A stretch of 33,855 bases of DNA from Flavobacteriia bacterium. Its GTDB lineage: Bacteria > Bacteroidota > Bacteroidia > Flavobacteriales_D > Crocinitomicaceae. The position numbers and the translations under genes were made by a program. The stretch lies in assembly GCA_947455515.1 (NCBI GenBank), contig CANGOF010000018.1, forward strand, positions 1 through 33,855. The letters run 5' to 3'. Under the pieces are notes generated by a model. That model searched no databases and was not told the DNA's origin. It saw only the letters and a program-made list of their open reading frames with translations. Of the stretch, positions 7,817 to 16,195 are shown one piece after another (the first letter of the stretch is position 1; each line of letters starts with the position of its first letter).

Positions 7817-8524
7817 TTATAATTTTCCCTCTAATAGCATCCATAAAGGATACATAGGTATAATTTCAAACATGCAAAAGTACAAAATAATATAATACCA
7901 AGATATCCCCTTTGAAAATGCGAATACCATTCCTCTAAAAATTCGATAGATATAACATATACTTAACGTTAACATTAAAAATCCGGCAAAAAAACCTGCA
8001 TTTTTACTGTTAAAAATCCAAATCATCAACATAAAGGTGAATAGTATACCTACAAGTTTACAAACTACCCAGTTTGTTAATTTTATCGCTTTTGTAATAC
8101 CTTGCTCCCCAGTAATGAATTCTACTAAAGTCAAACACAAATAGGGTCCTGTTAAAAACAACAGAGGAGTATATAAAATGGCTAAAAAAGTACTTGTATG
8201 TATTGGTACGCTTAGGTGATCTACGGTTAAATATAACAAACAGCTACCGCATATTAAAAAATTTAATAGTAATGAGAATGACGACAAAGCAGTAAGAGGA
8301 AATTCCTCTAAAGCTACCTTTTCAATAGATCGATTTTTATAGATGCTTTTGGTAATTGAAACTAAGAAATGAGCCGAACTCATACGTGCAAATGTGATCA
8401 ATAAAAAAGCGATAGAAAGAAAAAATGTTACCGTGCTGTAAATGGAGCTTCCTCTGGTAGAAAGTAGTTTCGGTACCACTACATCTTGTGTGTTTTTTAA
8501 TATTTCAAAAGCGAGTGTAATCAA
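7817..8524 (-). CDS. DUF4271 integral membrane protein
   Basis: A 235-aa protein with about six hydrophobic helices, for example at residues 31-46, 84-99, 111-125, 153-169, 173-190 and 209-225. Aromatic and basic residues line the loops, and an RGMVFAFSKGISWYYIILYFC segment closes the family pattern. It is recognised as DUF4271, a Bacteroidota membrane family commonly encoded just upstream of hemD, as here (29-nt gap). The function is unknown. The reading frame opens after a stop a few codons upstream, and the only plausible initiator before the first helix is TTG at 8522-8524 (complement). The next Met, residue 48, would delete that helix. This makes two consecutive TTG starts in the same small operon. 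Confidence 0.82.
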   Translation of the reverse strand: MITLAFEILKNTQDVVVPKLLSTRGSSIYSTVTFFLSIAFLLITFARMSSAHFLVSITKSIYKNRSIEKVALEEFPLTALSSFSLLLNFLICGSCLLYLTVDHLSVPIHTSTFLAILYTPLLFLTGPYLCLTLVEFITGEQGITKAIKLTNWVVCKLVGILFTFMLMIWIFNSKNAGFFAGFLMLTLSICYIYRIFRGMVFAFSKGISWYYIILYFCMFEIIPMYPLWMLLEGKL

Positions 8525-8592
8525 TTTGAATGGCTTAATTTACGTTTGGTAAAATTAGTGTTTTGTTTTTAGTTTATATTCTTTTATAATAG

Positions 8593-8600
8593 TAATTTTG
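8593..8600 (+). promoter_or_regulatory. Bacteroidota -7 element upstream of glutaryl-CoA dehydrogenase
   Basis: TAATTTTG matches the TAnnTTTG consensus exactly and lies 24 nt before the ATG at 8625. It overlaps an in-frame TTG at 8598, so translation from that TTG is unlikely. No TTTG was seen at the usual -33 spacing. Confidence 0.5.
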
Positions 8601-8624
8601 TACGTAGAATCATATTACATACTT

Positions 8625-9830
8625 ATGAAAACAGATTTATATACGCACCCAGATTATTTTAATTTGGATGATTTGTACACGGAAGAACAACTATTAATTA
8701 GAGATGCTGCTCGTGCTTGGGTGAAAAAAGAAGTTTCACCAATTATTGATGAACATTATGAGAATGCTACTTTCCCAAAACACTTATTAAAAGGGTTAGG
8801 TGAAATTGGTGCGTTTGGACCTTATATTCCAGAACAATATGGAGGACCAGGGTTAGACCAAATTTCTTATGGTTTAATCATGCAAGAGTTGGAAAGATGT
8901 GATTCAGGACTTCGTTCTACTGCATCTGTTCAAAGTTCGTTAGTGATGTATCCAATTTGGAAATATGGTAACGAAGAACAAAGAATGAAATACCTTCCAA
9001 AATTAGCTACTGGTGAAATGATGGGATGTTTTGGTTTGACAGAACCAGATCATGGATCCAATCCTGGTGGAATGCTTACCAACTTCAAAGATGCTGGTGA
9101 TCACGTAATTTTGAATGGTGCTAAAATGTGGATTTCTAATGCTCCTTTTGCAGATATCGCTGTTGTTTGGGCGAAAGATGAATCAGGAAGAATTCATGGT
9201 TTAGTGGTAGAACGTGGTATGGAAGGTTTCTCTACACCGGAAATGCATGGCAAACTTTCTTTACGTGCTTCTTCTACTGGAGAATTAATTTTCGTAAACG
9301 TGAAAGTTCCAAAAGCAAACATCTTACCTAATAAATCAGGTTTAGGTGCTCCACTTGGTTGTTTAGATTCTGCTCGTTTTGGGATTGCTTGGGGTGCTTT
9401 AGGTGCTGCTATGGATTGCTATGATCAAGCATTAAGATACTGTAAAGAAAGAACACAATTCGGCGTTCCAATTGGCTCTTTCCAATTACAACAAAAGAAA
9501 TTAGCTGAAATGATTACTGAAATCACAAAAGCACAATTATTAACATTCCGTTTAGGTCAATTAAGAAACGAAGGTAGAGCTACTTCTGCACAAATTTCTA
9601 TGGCAAAACGTAACAACTGTGAAATCGCATTAAATATTGCGCGCGAAGCAAGACAAATTCATGGTGGAATGGGTATTACTTCTGAATATTCTATGATGCG
9701 TCACATGGCGAATTTAGAATCAGTAGTAACATACGAAGGAACACACGATATACACTTATTAATTACAGGGATGGATGTGACTGGGATTCCAGCATTTACA
9801 CGTGAAATGCCAGATTTATCTAAAATGTAA
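8625..9830 (+). CDS. gcdH: Glutaryl-CoA dehydrogenase / acyl-CoA dehydrogenase
   Basis: A 401-aa FAD flavoprotein. The substrate-site Arg in LRSTASVQSSLVM (Arg97 from this start) corresponds to the glutaryl-binding Arg of GCDH. The catalytic base is in VVTYEGTHDIH (Glu371). FGLTEPDHGSNPGGM and WISNAPFADIAVVWA are FAD and substrate segments, and RQIHGGMGITSEY is the C-terminal family signature. GCDH oxidises and decarboxylates glutaryl-CoA to crotonyl-CoA in lysine/tryptophan catabolism and passes electrons to ETF. The Arg and the YEGTHDIH context favour GCDH over short-chain dehydrogenases. ATG at 8625 is chosen because a -7 promoter element overlaps the upstream in-frame TTG. It is transcribed alone and has a strong terminator. 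Confidence 0.92.
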   Translation: MKTDLYTHPDYFNLDDLYTEEQLLIRDAARAWVKKEVSPIIDEHYENATFPKHLLKGLGEIGAFGPYIPEQYGGPGLDQISYGLIMQELERCDSGLRSTASVQSSLVMYPIWKYGNEEQRMKYLPKLATGEMMGCFGLTEPDHGSNPGGMLTNFKDAGDHVILNGAKMWISNAPFADIAVVWAKDESGRIHGLVVERGMEGFSTPEMHGKLSLRASSTGELIFVNVKVPKANILPNKSGLGAPLGCLDSARFGIAWGALGAAMDCYDQALRYCKERTQFGVPIGSFQLQQKKLAEMITEITKAQLLTFRLGQLRNEGRATSAQISMAKRNNCEIALNIAREARQIHGGMGITSEYSMMRHMANLESVVTYEGTHDIHLLITGMDVTGIPAFTREMPDLSKM

Positions 9831-9852
9831 TACGTAGATTTCTTGATTATAC

Positions 9853-9886
9853 AAAGGCTGCTCGAAAGAGTGGCCTTTTTTATTTT
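9853..9886 (+). terminator. Intrinsic terminator of gcdH
   Basis: Arms AAAGGCTGCTC (9853-9863) and GAGTGGCCTTT (9868-9878) form an 11-bp stem with two G-T pairs, closed by a GAAA tetraloop and followed by a T-rich tail. Confidence 0.9.
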
Positions 9887-9966
9887 CCAAAAAGTATTAA
9901 TACGTGTTTTTTTTAAGTAAAAACGATTGAATAAGATATAAATCGCTCTATTTTAATAAAAATAAA

Positions 9967-9974
9967 TACTTTTG
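9967..9974 (+). promoter_or_regulatory. -7 promoter element of the TPR/MORN/transglutaminase operon
   Basis: TACTTTTG matches TAnnTTTG exactly, 20 nt before the ATG at 9995. It lies in the only sizeable gap (164 nt) ahead of the four-gene module and just downstream of the gcdH terminator. The -33 box is not clear. Confidence 0.5.
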
Positions 9975-9994
9975 ATAATTATAAATATTTCATA

Positions 9995-10933
9995 ATGCGA
10001 ATTATAGTAGCTCTTTTGTTGTGCTCTTTCTCCATCTTAGGTTTTGCACAAACACCAACGGACCCATCCTATTTAAAAGGACTGGAACTTGTTAAAGCAA
10101 ATAAATCCCATAAAGCGATTAAGGAATTTACCAAGGCAATTGATAAAAATCCTATCGAATATGTCTTTTTTGTGGAACGTGCAAAATGTCATTTCGATCT
10201 TCAAAATTACCAAGATGCCTACAACGATTTAACCGAATCGTTAAAGATAAAACCAAAAAATGATTACGTATACCTTCTATTATCTCGTTTATTTTTTGCG
10301 GTAAATAACAAACAAGAAGCGATAAATAATGCAGATATGGCTTTAAAATATGCTTCTGTGGATTCCATTAGAAAGGAAGCAAATTTGGTGAGAGCCGATG
10401 CTAAATCTGGTTTACAAGCACATAAAGATGCTTGCGAAGGATATAAAAAAGTATTGTTATATGATTCCTTAAATATTGCAGCGTTAAACAATATCGCGAT
10501 GTCTTTATTAGAATTAAATAAAGCAACGGAAGGTTTAACCTATTTAGATCGTATTGTCCGTTTCGACTCCTTAAATTTAGCAGCTACTTGTAATTACGGA
10601 TATATTTACCAAAAACTTGGAGATTACTCTAAATCAATAAATTACTACAAAAAAGCATTGAAAATTGAACCTAATAATTTCATAGCATTGAATAATTTAG
10701 GATATTCCAAATTTTTGAATGGTAATGTGGAAGAAGGATTACTGGATGTAAATGCTTCCATCAAAATTAATGCAACTAATGCTTTTGCATATAGAAATCG
10801 TGCTTTAATTTACCTTAAACAAGAAGAAAAAGAAAAAGCATGTACGGATTTGTATTTGGCAAAAGCACTTGGTTTTACGGATCAATATGGAAAAGAAGTA
10901 GAAAATTTAATTGACGAACACTGTAAAAAATAA
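9995..10933 (+). CDS. Exported TPR-repeat protein
   Basis: A 312-aa protein with a signal peptide (MRIIVALLLCSFSILGFAQ). About seven tetratricopeptide repeats span residues 24-310. Typical ones are NKSHKAIKEFTKAIDKNPIE, KLGDYSKSINYYKKALKIEP and ALNNLGYSKFLNGNVEEGLL. The TPR consensus (small residue at 8, Ala at 20, Pro at 32) is easy to follow. TPRs are protein-protein scaffolds, and export puts this one in the periplasm or at the outer membrane. It is the first gene of a rightward cluster and 42 nt upstream of the TPR/MORN gene, which also begins with TPRs, so the two may interact. The specific role is unknown. Confidence 0.88.
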   Translation: MRIIVALLLCSFSILGFAQTPTDPSYLKGLELVKANKSHKAIKEFTKAIDKNPIEYVFFVERAKCHFDLQNYQDAYNDLTESLKIKPKNDYVYLLLSRLFFAVNNKQEAINNADMALKYASVDSIRKEANLVRADAKSGLQAHKDACEGYKKVLLYDSLNIAALNNIAMSLLELNKATEGLTYLDRIVRFDSLNLAATCNYGYIYQKLGDYSKSINYYKKALKIEPNNFIALNNLGYSKFLNGNVEEGLLDVNASIKINATNAFAYRNRALIYLKQEEKEKACTDLYLAKALGFTDQYGKEVENLIDEHCKK

Positions 10934-10975
10934 GGTGTTACAAAGAATAAAGTTAAAAGTATAAAGGTTAAGTGT

Positions 10976-13900
10976 ATGAGAAATTATGGTTTATTAGTAT
11001 TGTTTGTGGTTGTCGCTCTTTTTGGAAAAGCGCAAAATACCAAAGAATCGTTTACACCTTCTGGTGATTTATTAGTGGAAGGATTAACACTTCACGATGA
11101 AGGAAAATACAGAGAAGCAATTAATACTTACCGTAAAGTTTCTTTGAGCGACACGAATGGTTTATTAGTTGCATATGAGTTGGCTTTAAGCTATGTTGCC
11201 TTAGAAAAACCAGATAGTGCTATTTATTTTGCAAACTATATTTTAGGATTTAAAACACAATACAGACGTAATGCATTTGATATTTTAGGTTCTGCATATG
11301 ATCTTGCCAAACAATCACAAAAAGCATTAGAAACGTATGACTTAGGGTTAAAAGAATTTCCTACTTATCACAAGTTTTATTATGAAAAAGGGATTACCTA
11401 CCAAAATTTAAAAAAATACCCTGAGGCGGTGGCCAATTTTCAAAAGGCAATAGAGCTAAATCCTTACCATGCTTCTAGTCACATGCGATTAGGTTATTTA
11501 GCGTTGAATAATGATATGTTAGTACCTGGTGTTTTATCCATGTTGCAGTTTTTGGCTATTGAACCTGCAACCAATCGTTCATTGCAAGTATTGATGACGT
11601 TAGAAAAACACTTAAAAAGAGATACTGTTATTGATAAAGACAGTGTCAAATATTCTACTCCTGGTGAAAACACGTTTGCGGATTTGGATGAAATGCTTCG
11701 TTCTAAAATTGCGCTAAACGAATCATACAAAACAAAAATTAAGCTTACGTATTATGGTATTATCAAACAACTGCAATTGATGTTTGAGAAAATGGAATTA
11801 AATCCTGCGGATAAAGGGTACTGGAATACCTACTATACTCCTATCTTCAAAGGAATGGCAGATAGACAATTATTTGAGCCTTTCATTTATTATATGTTTC
11901 AATCTATCAACGATAAGGTGGAAACTAAAATGATGAAGAAAAAGAAAAAAGACATCGTTATATTAACGGATTATATCATCAACTTATTAGGTGAAAAAAG
12001 AAAAATACGAGAAGTTACGATGAATGGTGCAAAAGTGAAAAAACGTCACTGGTATTATGATGGAGGAACTCTAAGTGCAGTTGGTGATGCAGATGATGTG
12101 AAACAAATTCGTATTGGCGATTGGATTACCTATAGTGAATATGGATTAATTAGTTCAGAAGGGAAATATTCGAAAGAAGGGAAAAGAGAAGGTGTATGGA
12201 AATATTACCATGATAATGGAAACTTGAGTTCAGAGGCTTCTTATAAAAACGATGAGTTAGACGGAAAATATACAACCTATGTATTGAATGGTGCCGTAAA
12301 CGAGACAGGTACTTATAAAAAAGGTAAAGTGGAAGGCCCAGTATCAAGTTTTAATGCTGCGAATGCACCTATTTCTACTTTAAATTATAAAAATGGATTA
12401 GCAGAAGGGGAGTATTTAGATTACGATAACAATGGAAATTTAGAGGGTAAATATATAAGTAAAGCGGATAAACTAAATGGTAAATTCACTGTCTTTTACG
12501 AGGATGGTGTAAAGAAAATAGAAGGTGTTTATGTCGATAATGAAATCGATGGTAAATACACAGAATACTATCACAATGGAGTTTTAGCTGAGGAAGGTAC
12601 CTTTGCGAAAGGAAAGAGAATTAACGAATGGAAGTATTACTTTGAAGATAAAAAAATCAAGGAAGTTGGATCGTATTTAAATGGTGTTAAGAATGGTGTT
12701 TGGAAAGAATACCATGATAACGGAAAGTTGTTTGGGGAAGTAAATACCAAAGAAGGATTAATGGAGGGAAAGGCTTCTTATTATGGAGAAGATGGAAAAT
12801 TGTTTGCTGAGCTTGAATACAAAGCAGATGAAATCATGAAGTACAAATTTTTAGACAAAAAAGGGAAGGAATTAGCAAAAGGGGAGAATAAAGCCGGAAA
12901 ATTAGTATATAAAAAATACACCATGGATGGGTACATTTCTTCAGAAGGTACGTTTGAAAAAGACAAAGAAGAAGGGGTTTGGAAATATTATAGTTCTACA
13001 GGACAATTAACCTCTGTTGTGAATTTCAAAAATGGATTATTAGAAGGAAAAGCAACGTATTATTTTCCAAATGGAACATCCAAACAAAAAGAATATACTA
13101 ATAAAGAAGGGAATACAGATGGCTATTATAAAGAATACTATTTAAATGGTGTGTTGCGTGCAGAGGGTTGGTATAAAGACGATATGATGCATGGAGAATG
13201 GAAATATTATTATCCAAATGGTAAATTAGACGAGGTAAAATATTTTACAAATAATGTTTTAGGTGGAAATGCAGAATATTTTTATCCTAATGGAAAAAAA
13301 CGTTTTCTAAACATGTATGACGAAACGAACACTTTCAGTCGATATGTTGAGTTTGATACCTTAGGGAACGAATACCAAAGAATAGATCTTAAATATGGTA
13401 ATGGACCTTTTAAATCTACTTATTTAAATGGAAAACCAGCACATTATGGTACCTTCAAATTTGAATCTTACGATGGACCAGAAACAGTATTTAGTACAGA
13501 TGGAAAAAAACTGATTGAGATTCAAAACAAATATGGAAAAGAGCATGGTCCTAAGACAAATTATTGGCCAAATGGAAATGTTAGAACTGCCGATACATTA
13601 GAATTTAATGAGTTGCATAGTATCCATAAAGAATATTTTGAAGATGGAAAATTAGATCGTCAATACCGAAATATTCATGGTAGTACAGAGGGTGACTATA
13701 TCGCATATCATCCAAATGGTTCAGTTCGTTTGAAAGGAACGTATGATGAAGATGAACGACATGGGTATTTCTATTTTTATGGTCAAGATGGAATGTTACG
13801 TTTCCGTTTGAATTATTATTATGGTCGCATCATGAGTTATTCATACGAAGATAATGCTGGGAATTTTGTTCCAGAAATTATGTTAGTAAAAGGAACTGGA

Positions 13901-14263
13901 ACAATTAAAGCCTTGTACAAAAATGGACAAACTTCTGCCGAAATAGGTGTGGAAGCAGGAATGTATCAAGGTAGTTTTAAATTGTTTTATTCTACGGGTG
14001 CTATCGAAAAAGACGAAAAATATTTGTACGGAGATTTAATGGGTACTTCTAAAAATTACTTAGCGAATGGGAAATTGCTTTCTGAAACAAATTATGTCTT
14101 GGATGAATTGGATGGAGTATGTACTTACTATACGGAAAGTGGAGTGATTAAAAGTCAAGATCTTTATAAATTAGGGTTTAAAAATGGGCCATGTAAAATC
14201 TATGATGCAAAAGGAAACGTGAAACAAACTATCTTCTATTATTATGGTGTTCCGCTTAATTAA
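10976..14263 (+). CDS. Large exported TPR / MORN-repeat protein
   Basis: A 1095-aa protein with a signal peptide (MRNYGLLVLFVVVALFGKAQ). Residues about 30-210 hold TPR-like helices (for example KKYPEAVANFQKAIELNPYH). Residues about 220-360 form a helical linker with a basic KMMKKKKKD run. From about residue 383 to the end there are roughly 30 tandem repeats of about 23 residues of the MORN/YwqK type: GxWKYYxxNGxLxxExxYKxG (such as EGVWKYYHDNGNLSSEASYK, HGEWKYYYPNGKLDEVKY). These fold as beta-hairpin ribbons. A repeat array this long suggests a surface or periplasmic scaffold. The YwqK-type 'antitoxin' label often attached to such repeats is not supported here. The next gene overlaps its 3' end by 20 nt. 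Confidence 0.88.
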   Translation: MRNYGLLVLFVVVALFGKAQNTKESFTPSGDLLVEGLTLHDEGKYREAINTYRKVSLSDTNGLLVAYELALSYVALEKPDSAIYFANYILGFKTQYRRNAFDILGSAYDLAKQSQKALETYDLGLKEFPTYHKFYYEKGITYQNLKKYPEAVANFQKAIELNPYHASSHMRLGYLALNNDMLVPGVLSMLQFLAIEPATNRSLQVLMTLEKHLKRDTVIDKDSVKYSTPGENTFADLDEMLRSKIALNESYKTKIKLTYYGIIKQLQLMFEKMELNPADKGYWNTYYTPIFKGMADRQLFEPFIYYMFQSINDKVETKMMKKKKKDIVILTDYIINLLGEKRKIREVTMNGAKVKKRHWYYDGGTLSAVGDADDVKQIRIGDWITYSEYGLISSEGKYSKEGKREGVWKYYHDNGNLSSEASYKNDELDGKYTTYVLNGAVNETGTYKKGKVEGPVSSFNAANAPISTLNYKNGLAEGEYLDYDNNGNLEGKYISKADKLNGKFTVFYEDGVKKIEGVYVDNEIDGKYTEYYHNGVLAEEGTFAKGKRINEWKYYFEDKKIKEVGSYLNGVKNGVWKEYHDNGKLFGEVNTKEGLMEGKASYYGEDGKLFAELEYKADEIMKYKFLDKKGKELAKGENKAGKLVYKKYTMDGYISSEGTFEKDKEEGVWKYYSSTGQLTSVVNFKNGLLEGKATYYFPNGTSKQKEYTNKEGNTDGYYKEYYLNGVLRAEGWYKDDMMHGEWKYYYPNGKLDEVKYFTNNVLGGNAEYFYPNGKKRFLNMYDETNTFSRYVEFDTLGNEYQRIDLKYGNGPFKSTYLNGKPAHYGTFKFESYDGPETVFSTDGKKLIEIQNKYGKEHGPKTNYWPNGNVRTADTLEFNELHSIHKEYFEDGKLDRQYRNIHGSTEGDYIAYHPNGSVRLKGTYDEDERHGYFYFYGQDGMLRFRLNYYYGRIMSYSYEDNAGNFVPEIMLVKGTGTIKALYKNGQTSAEIGVEAGMYQGSFKLFYSTGAIEKDEKYLYGDLMGTSKNYLANGKLLSETNYVLDELDGVCTYYTESGVIKSQDLYKLGFKNGPCKIYDAKGNVKQTIFYYYGVPLN

Positions 14264-16190
14264 TCGCCTTTGCATTTGGTTGTTTCTTTGTTCAAGTACG
14301 TTTGTATTTGGTCAATCGTATGAGGAGTATTTGGAGATCAAAAAAGCGAATTCAAATGCAGACATGTATTATTCAAACATCGAAGACCACATTAAGATTT
14401 ATTATGTTAAGAATAAATTAAAAATTGATCATTCCAGTTTAAGAGAGGATATCTATCTAACAGAACAGTCCAAAAATAAAACGGAAAGGTCGGTTTCCTA
14501 TTCGGATTTATTTAATGAAATTAAATCGATGGAGGCTTATTCGTTAGTCCCAAATGGGAAACGCTATTCCAAAATTAAAGTGGAGGATTTTGTCGTTTCT
14601 AAATCAACGAATAGTTCTGTTTTTTTTGACGATCAAAACACTAAATCTTTTCATTTTCAAGGATTAGAAGCAGGAGCAAGAACCTATTTCAAGTATGAGG
14701 AGGAGATCAAAGATGTTAAGTATATTTTCCCAATTTACCTTCAAGAATTTAATCCTGTAAAAATCACACATGGTTCCTTAAAATACCCAAATAACGTAAA
14801 ACTAAGCTACAAGGTATTTGGAGATACTTTAGGATTACGTGTTCGTTTAGCTAAAAAAGTGGGTGGTAGCGAAACACTTTTAACTTGGGAGGTGAAAAAC
14901 ACAAAGGCATTGGCATATGAAGGTTCCGCGTGTAATGTAAAATACTATGCGCCGCACATCATTTTTTGGATCGAGAATTACGAAAGTGATGGAAAAACAA
15001 TTCAAGTTTGTACCGATATTAAGCAATTATACAAAACAAATTACGATTTGGTAAAAGAGGTACAGGCAGAAGAATCACCTATTGTAAAGCATATTGCAGA
15101 TTCCTTAGTGAAAGGTGCAAAAACCGATTTGGAAAAATTAAAAAGATTGTATTATTTCACGCAAAATCACATTAAATATATTGCTTTTGAAGACCGTATG
15201 GGTGGGTATGTTCCTCGCTTTGCGAGCGATGTTGTTACTAAACGCTTTGGGGATTGTAAGGATAAAGCGAATTTATTGCGCGCGATGTTAAAAACGGTAA
15301 ATATCCCGGCATATTTAACATGGATAGGTACGCGTGACATCCCATATAGTTTCCAAGAATTGCCGACAAACTCCTTGTTTAACCACATGATCGCTGCAAC
15401 ACGTATCGACAACCAATGGGTATTTTTAGATGGAACTGCGGAAGACCATGGATTGGATGTAATACCTTCACACATTCAAGGAAAAGAGGCTTTAATAAGT
15501 ATTAGCGCAGATTCTTTTGTAGTTGCCAGGGTTCCGATTGCTCCTTTACATGCGAATTTCTATAAAGACCAATTGCATTTATCCTTAGACAAGGACGATG
15601 TTTTGAAAGGAACCTATAACTTAGCTTTGGGTGGTAACTGGAAAACGCGTATGGTGGGATACATTGCGGGTTTGACAGAAAAAGAGAAAGAAAAAGAATT
15701 GCAAGGATTGTGTCAAGAAGGTAACAATAAATCTTCGGCAGTATTAAAGGAAATTAAAGGCTTAAAAGAAAGAGATACCACCTTACATATAGGATTGGAC
15801 TTTACCTTACCAAACTATATTCGCAAGGTAAATGAGAAGATTTATGTAAATATGAATTACGTGAAACAATTAGAAACGGATTTAATAGATATTCCTAAAC
15901 GAGAATTGGATGTAGAAAATGATTTTCCCTATTACTACGAAATGACCTTTCGCTTGAAAATTCCAGCAGGATATACATGTACGTATTTACCAGAAGCAAG
16001 TAATTTTAAACACGATAATTTTGGATTTGATTTTAAATACAAGCAAGAGAAAAATGAAATCATTTTAGTAAAACGTATTGATATCAATTATCAAGTACTC
16101 CCTAAGAGTAAATTTGAAAACTGGAACGCTATGATTGAAGCGATAAAATCCAATTACAAAGAATCCATCGTGTTAGAACCTATAAAATAA
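14244..16190 (+). CDS. DUF3857/transglutaminase-like exported protein, intact triad
   Basis: A 648-aa protein with a signal peptide (residues 4-23, ending VFGQ). An N-terminal DUF3857-like beta domain (about 50-250) precedes a transglutaminase-like core (about 290-410). The triad is visible: Cys338 in RFGDCKDKANLL, His381 in SLFNHMIAA and Asp396 in VFLDGTAED. A C-terminal beta domain resembling DUF3858 follows. Bacterial proteins of this fold are usually cysteine peptidases or peptide-modifying enzymes rather than true cross-linkers; the substrate is unknown. The start ATG lies 20 nt inside the end of the MORN gene, implying translational coupling, and the next gene, a paralogue, begins 5 nt after its stop. 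The trio plausibly works in one envelope complex. Confidence 0.88.
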   Translation: MVFRLINRLCIWLFLCSSTFVFGQSYEEYLEIKKANSNADMYYSNIEDHIKIYYVKNKLKIDHSSLREDIYLTEQSKNKTERSVSYSDLFNEIKSMEAYSLVPNGKRYSKIKVEDFVVSKSTNSSVFFDDQNTKSFHFQGLEAGARTYFKYEEEIKDVKYIFPIYLQEFNPVKITHGSLKYPNNVKLSYKVFGDTLGLRVRLAKKVGGSETLLTWEVKNTKALAYEGSACNVKYYAPHIIFWIENYESDGKTIQVCTDIKQLYKTNYDLVKEVQAEESPIVKHIADSLVKGAKTDLEKLKRLYYFTQNHIKYIAFEDRMGGYVPRFASDVVTKRFGDCKDKANLLRAMLKTVNIPAYLTWIGTRDIPYSFQELPTNSLFNHMIAATRIDNQWVFLDGTAEDHGLDVIPSHIQGKEALISISADSFVVARVPIAPLHANFYKDQLHLSLDKDDVLKGTYNLALGGNWKTRMVGYIAGLTEKEKEKELQGLCQEGNNKSSAVLKEIKGLKERDTTLHIGLDFTLPNYIRKVNEKIYVNMNYVKQLETDLIDIPKRELDVENDFPYYYEMTFRLKIPAGYTCTYLPEASNFKHDNFGFDFKYKQEKNEIILVKRIDINYQVLPKSKFENWNAMIEAIKSNYKESIVLEPIK

Positions 16191-16195
16191 AAACC

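Noticed and set aside
8598-8624. TTG start adding nine residues to glutaryl-CoA dehydrogenase
   Set aside because: The TTG is part of a TAATTTTG -7 element, so it would precede the transcript start; ATG at 8625 gives a normal N-terminus.
10976-14263. YwqK-type antitoxin assignment for the MORN protein
   Set aside because: The protein is exported, very long and fused to TPRs, and no toxin gene is adjacent; only the repeat type is shared.
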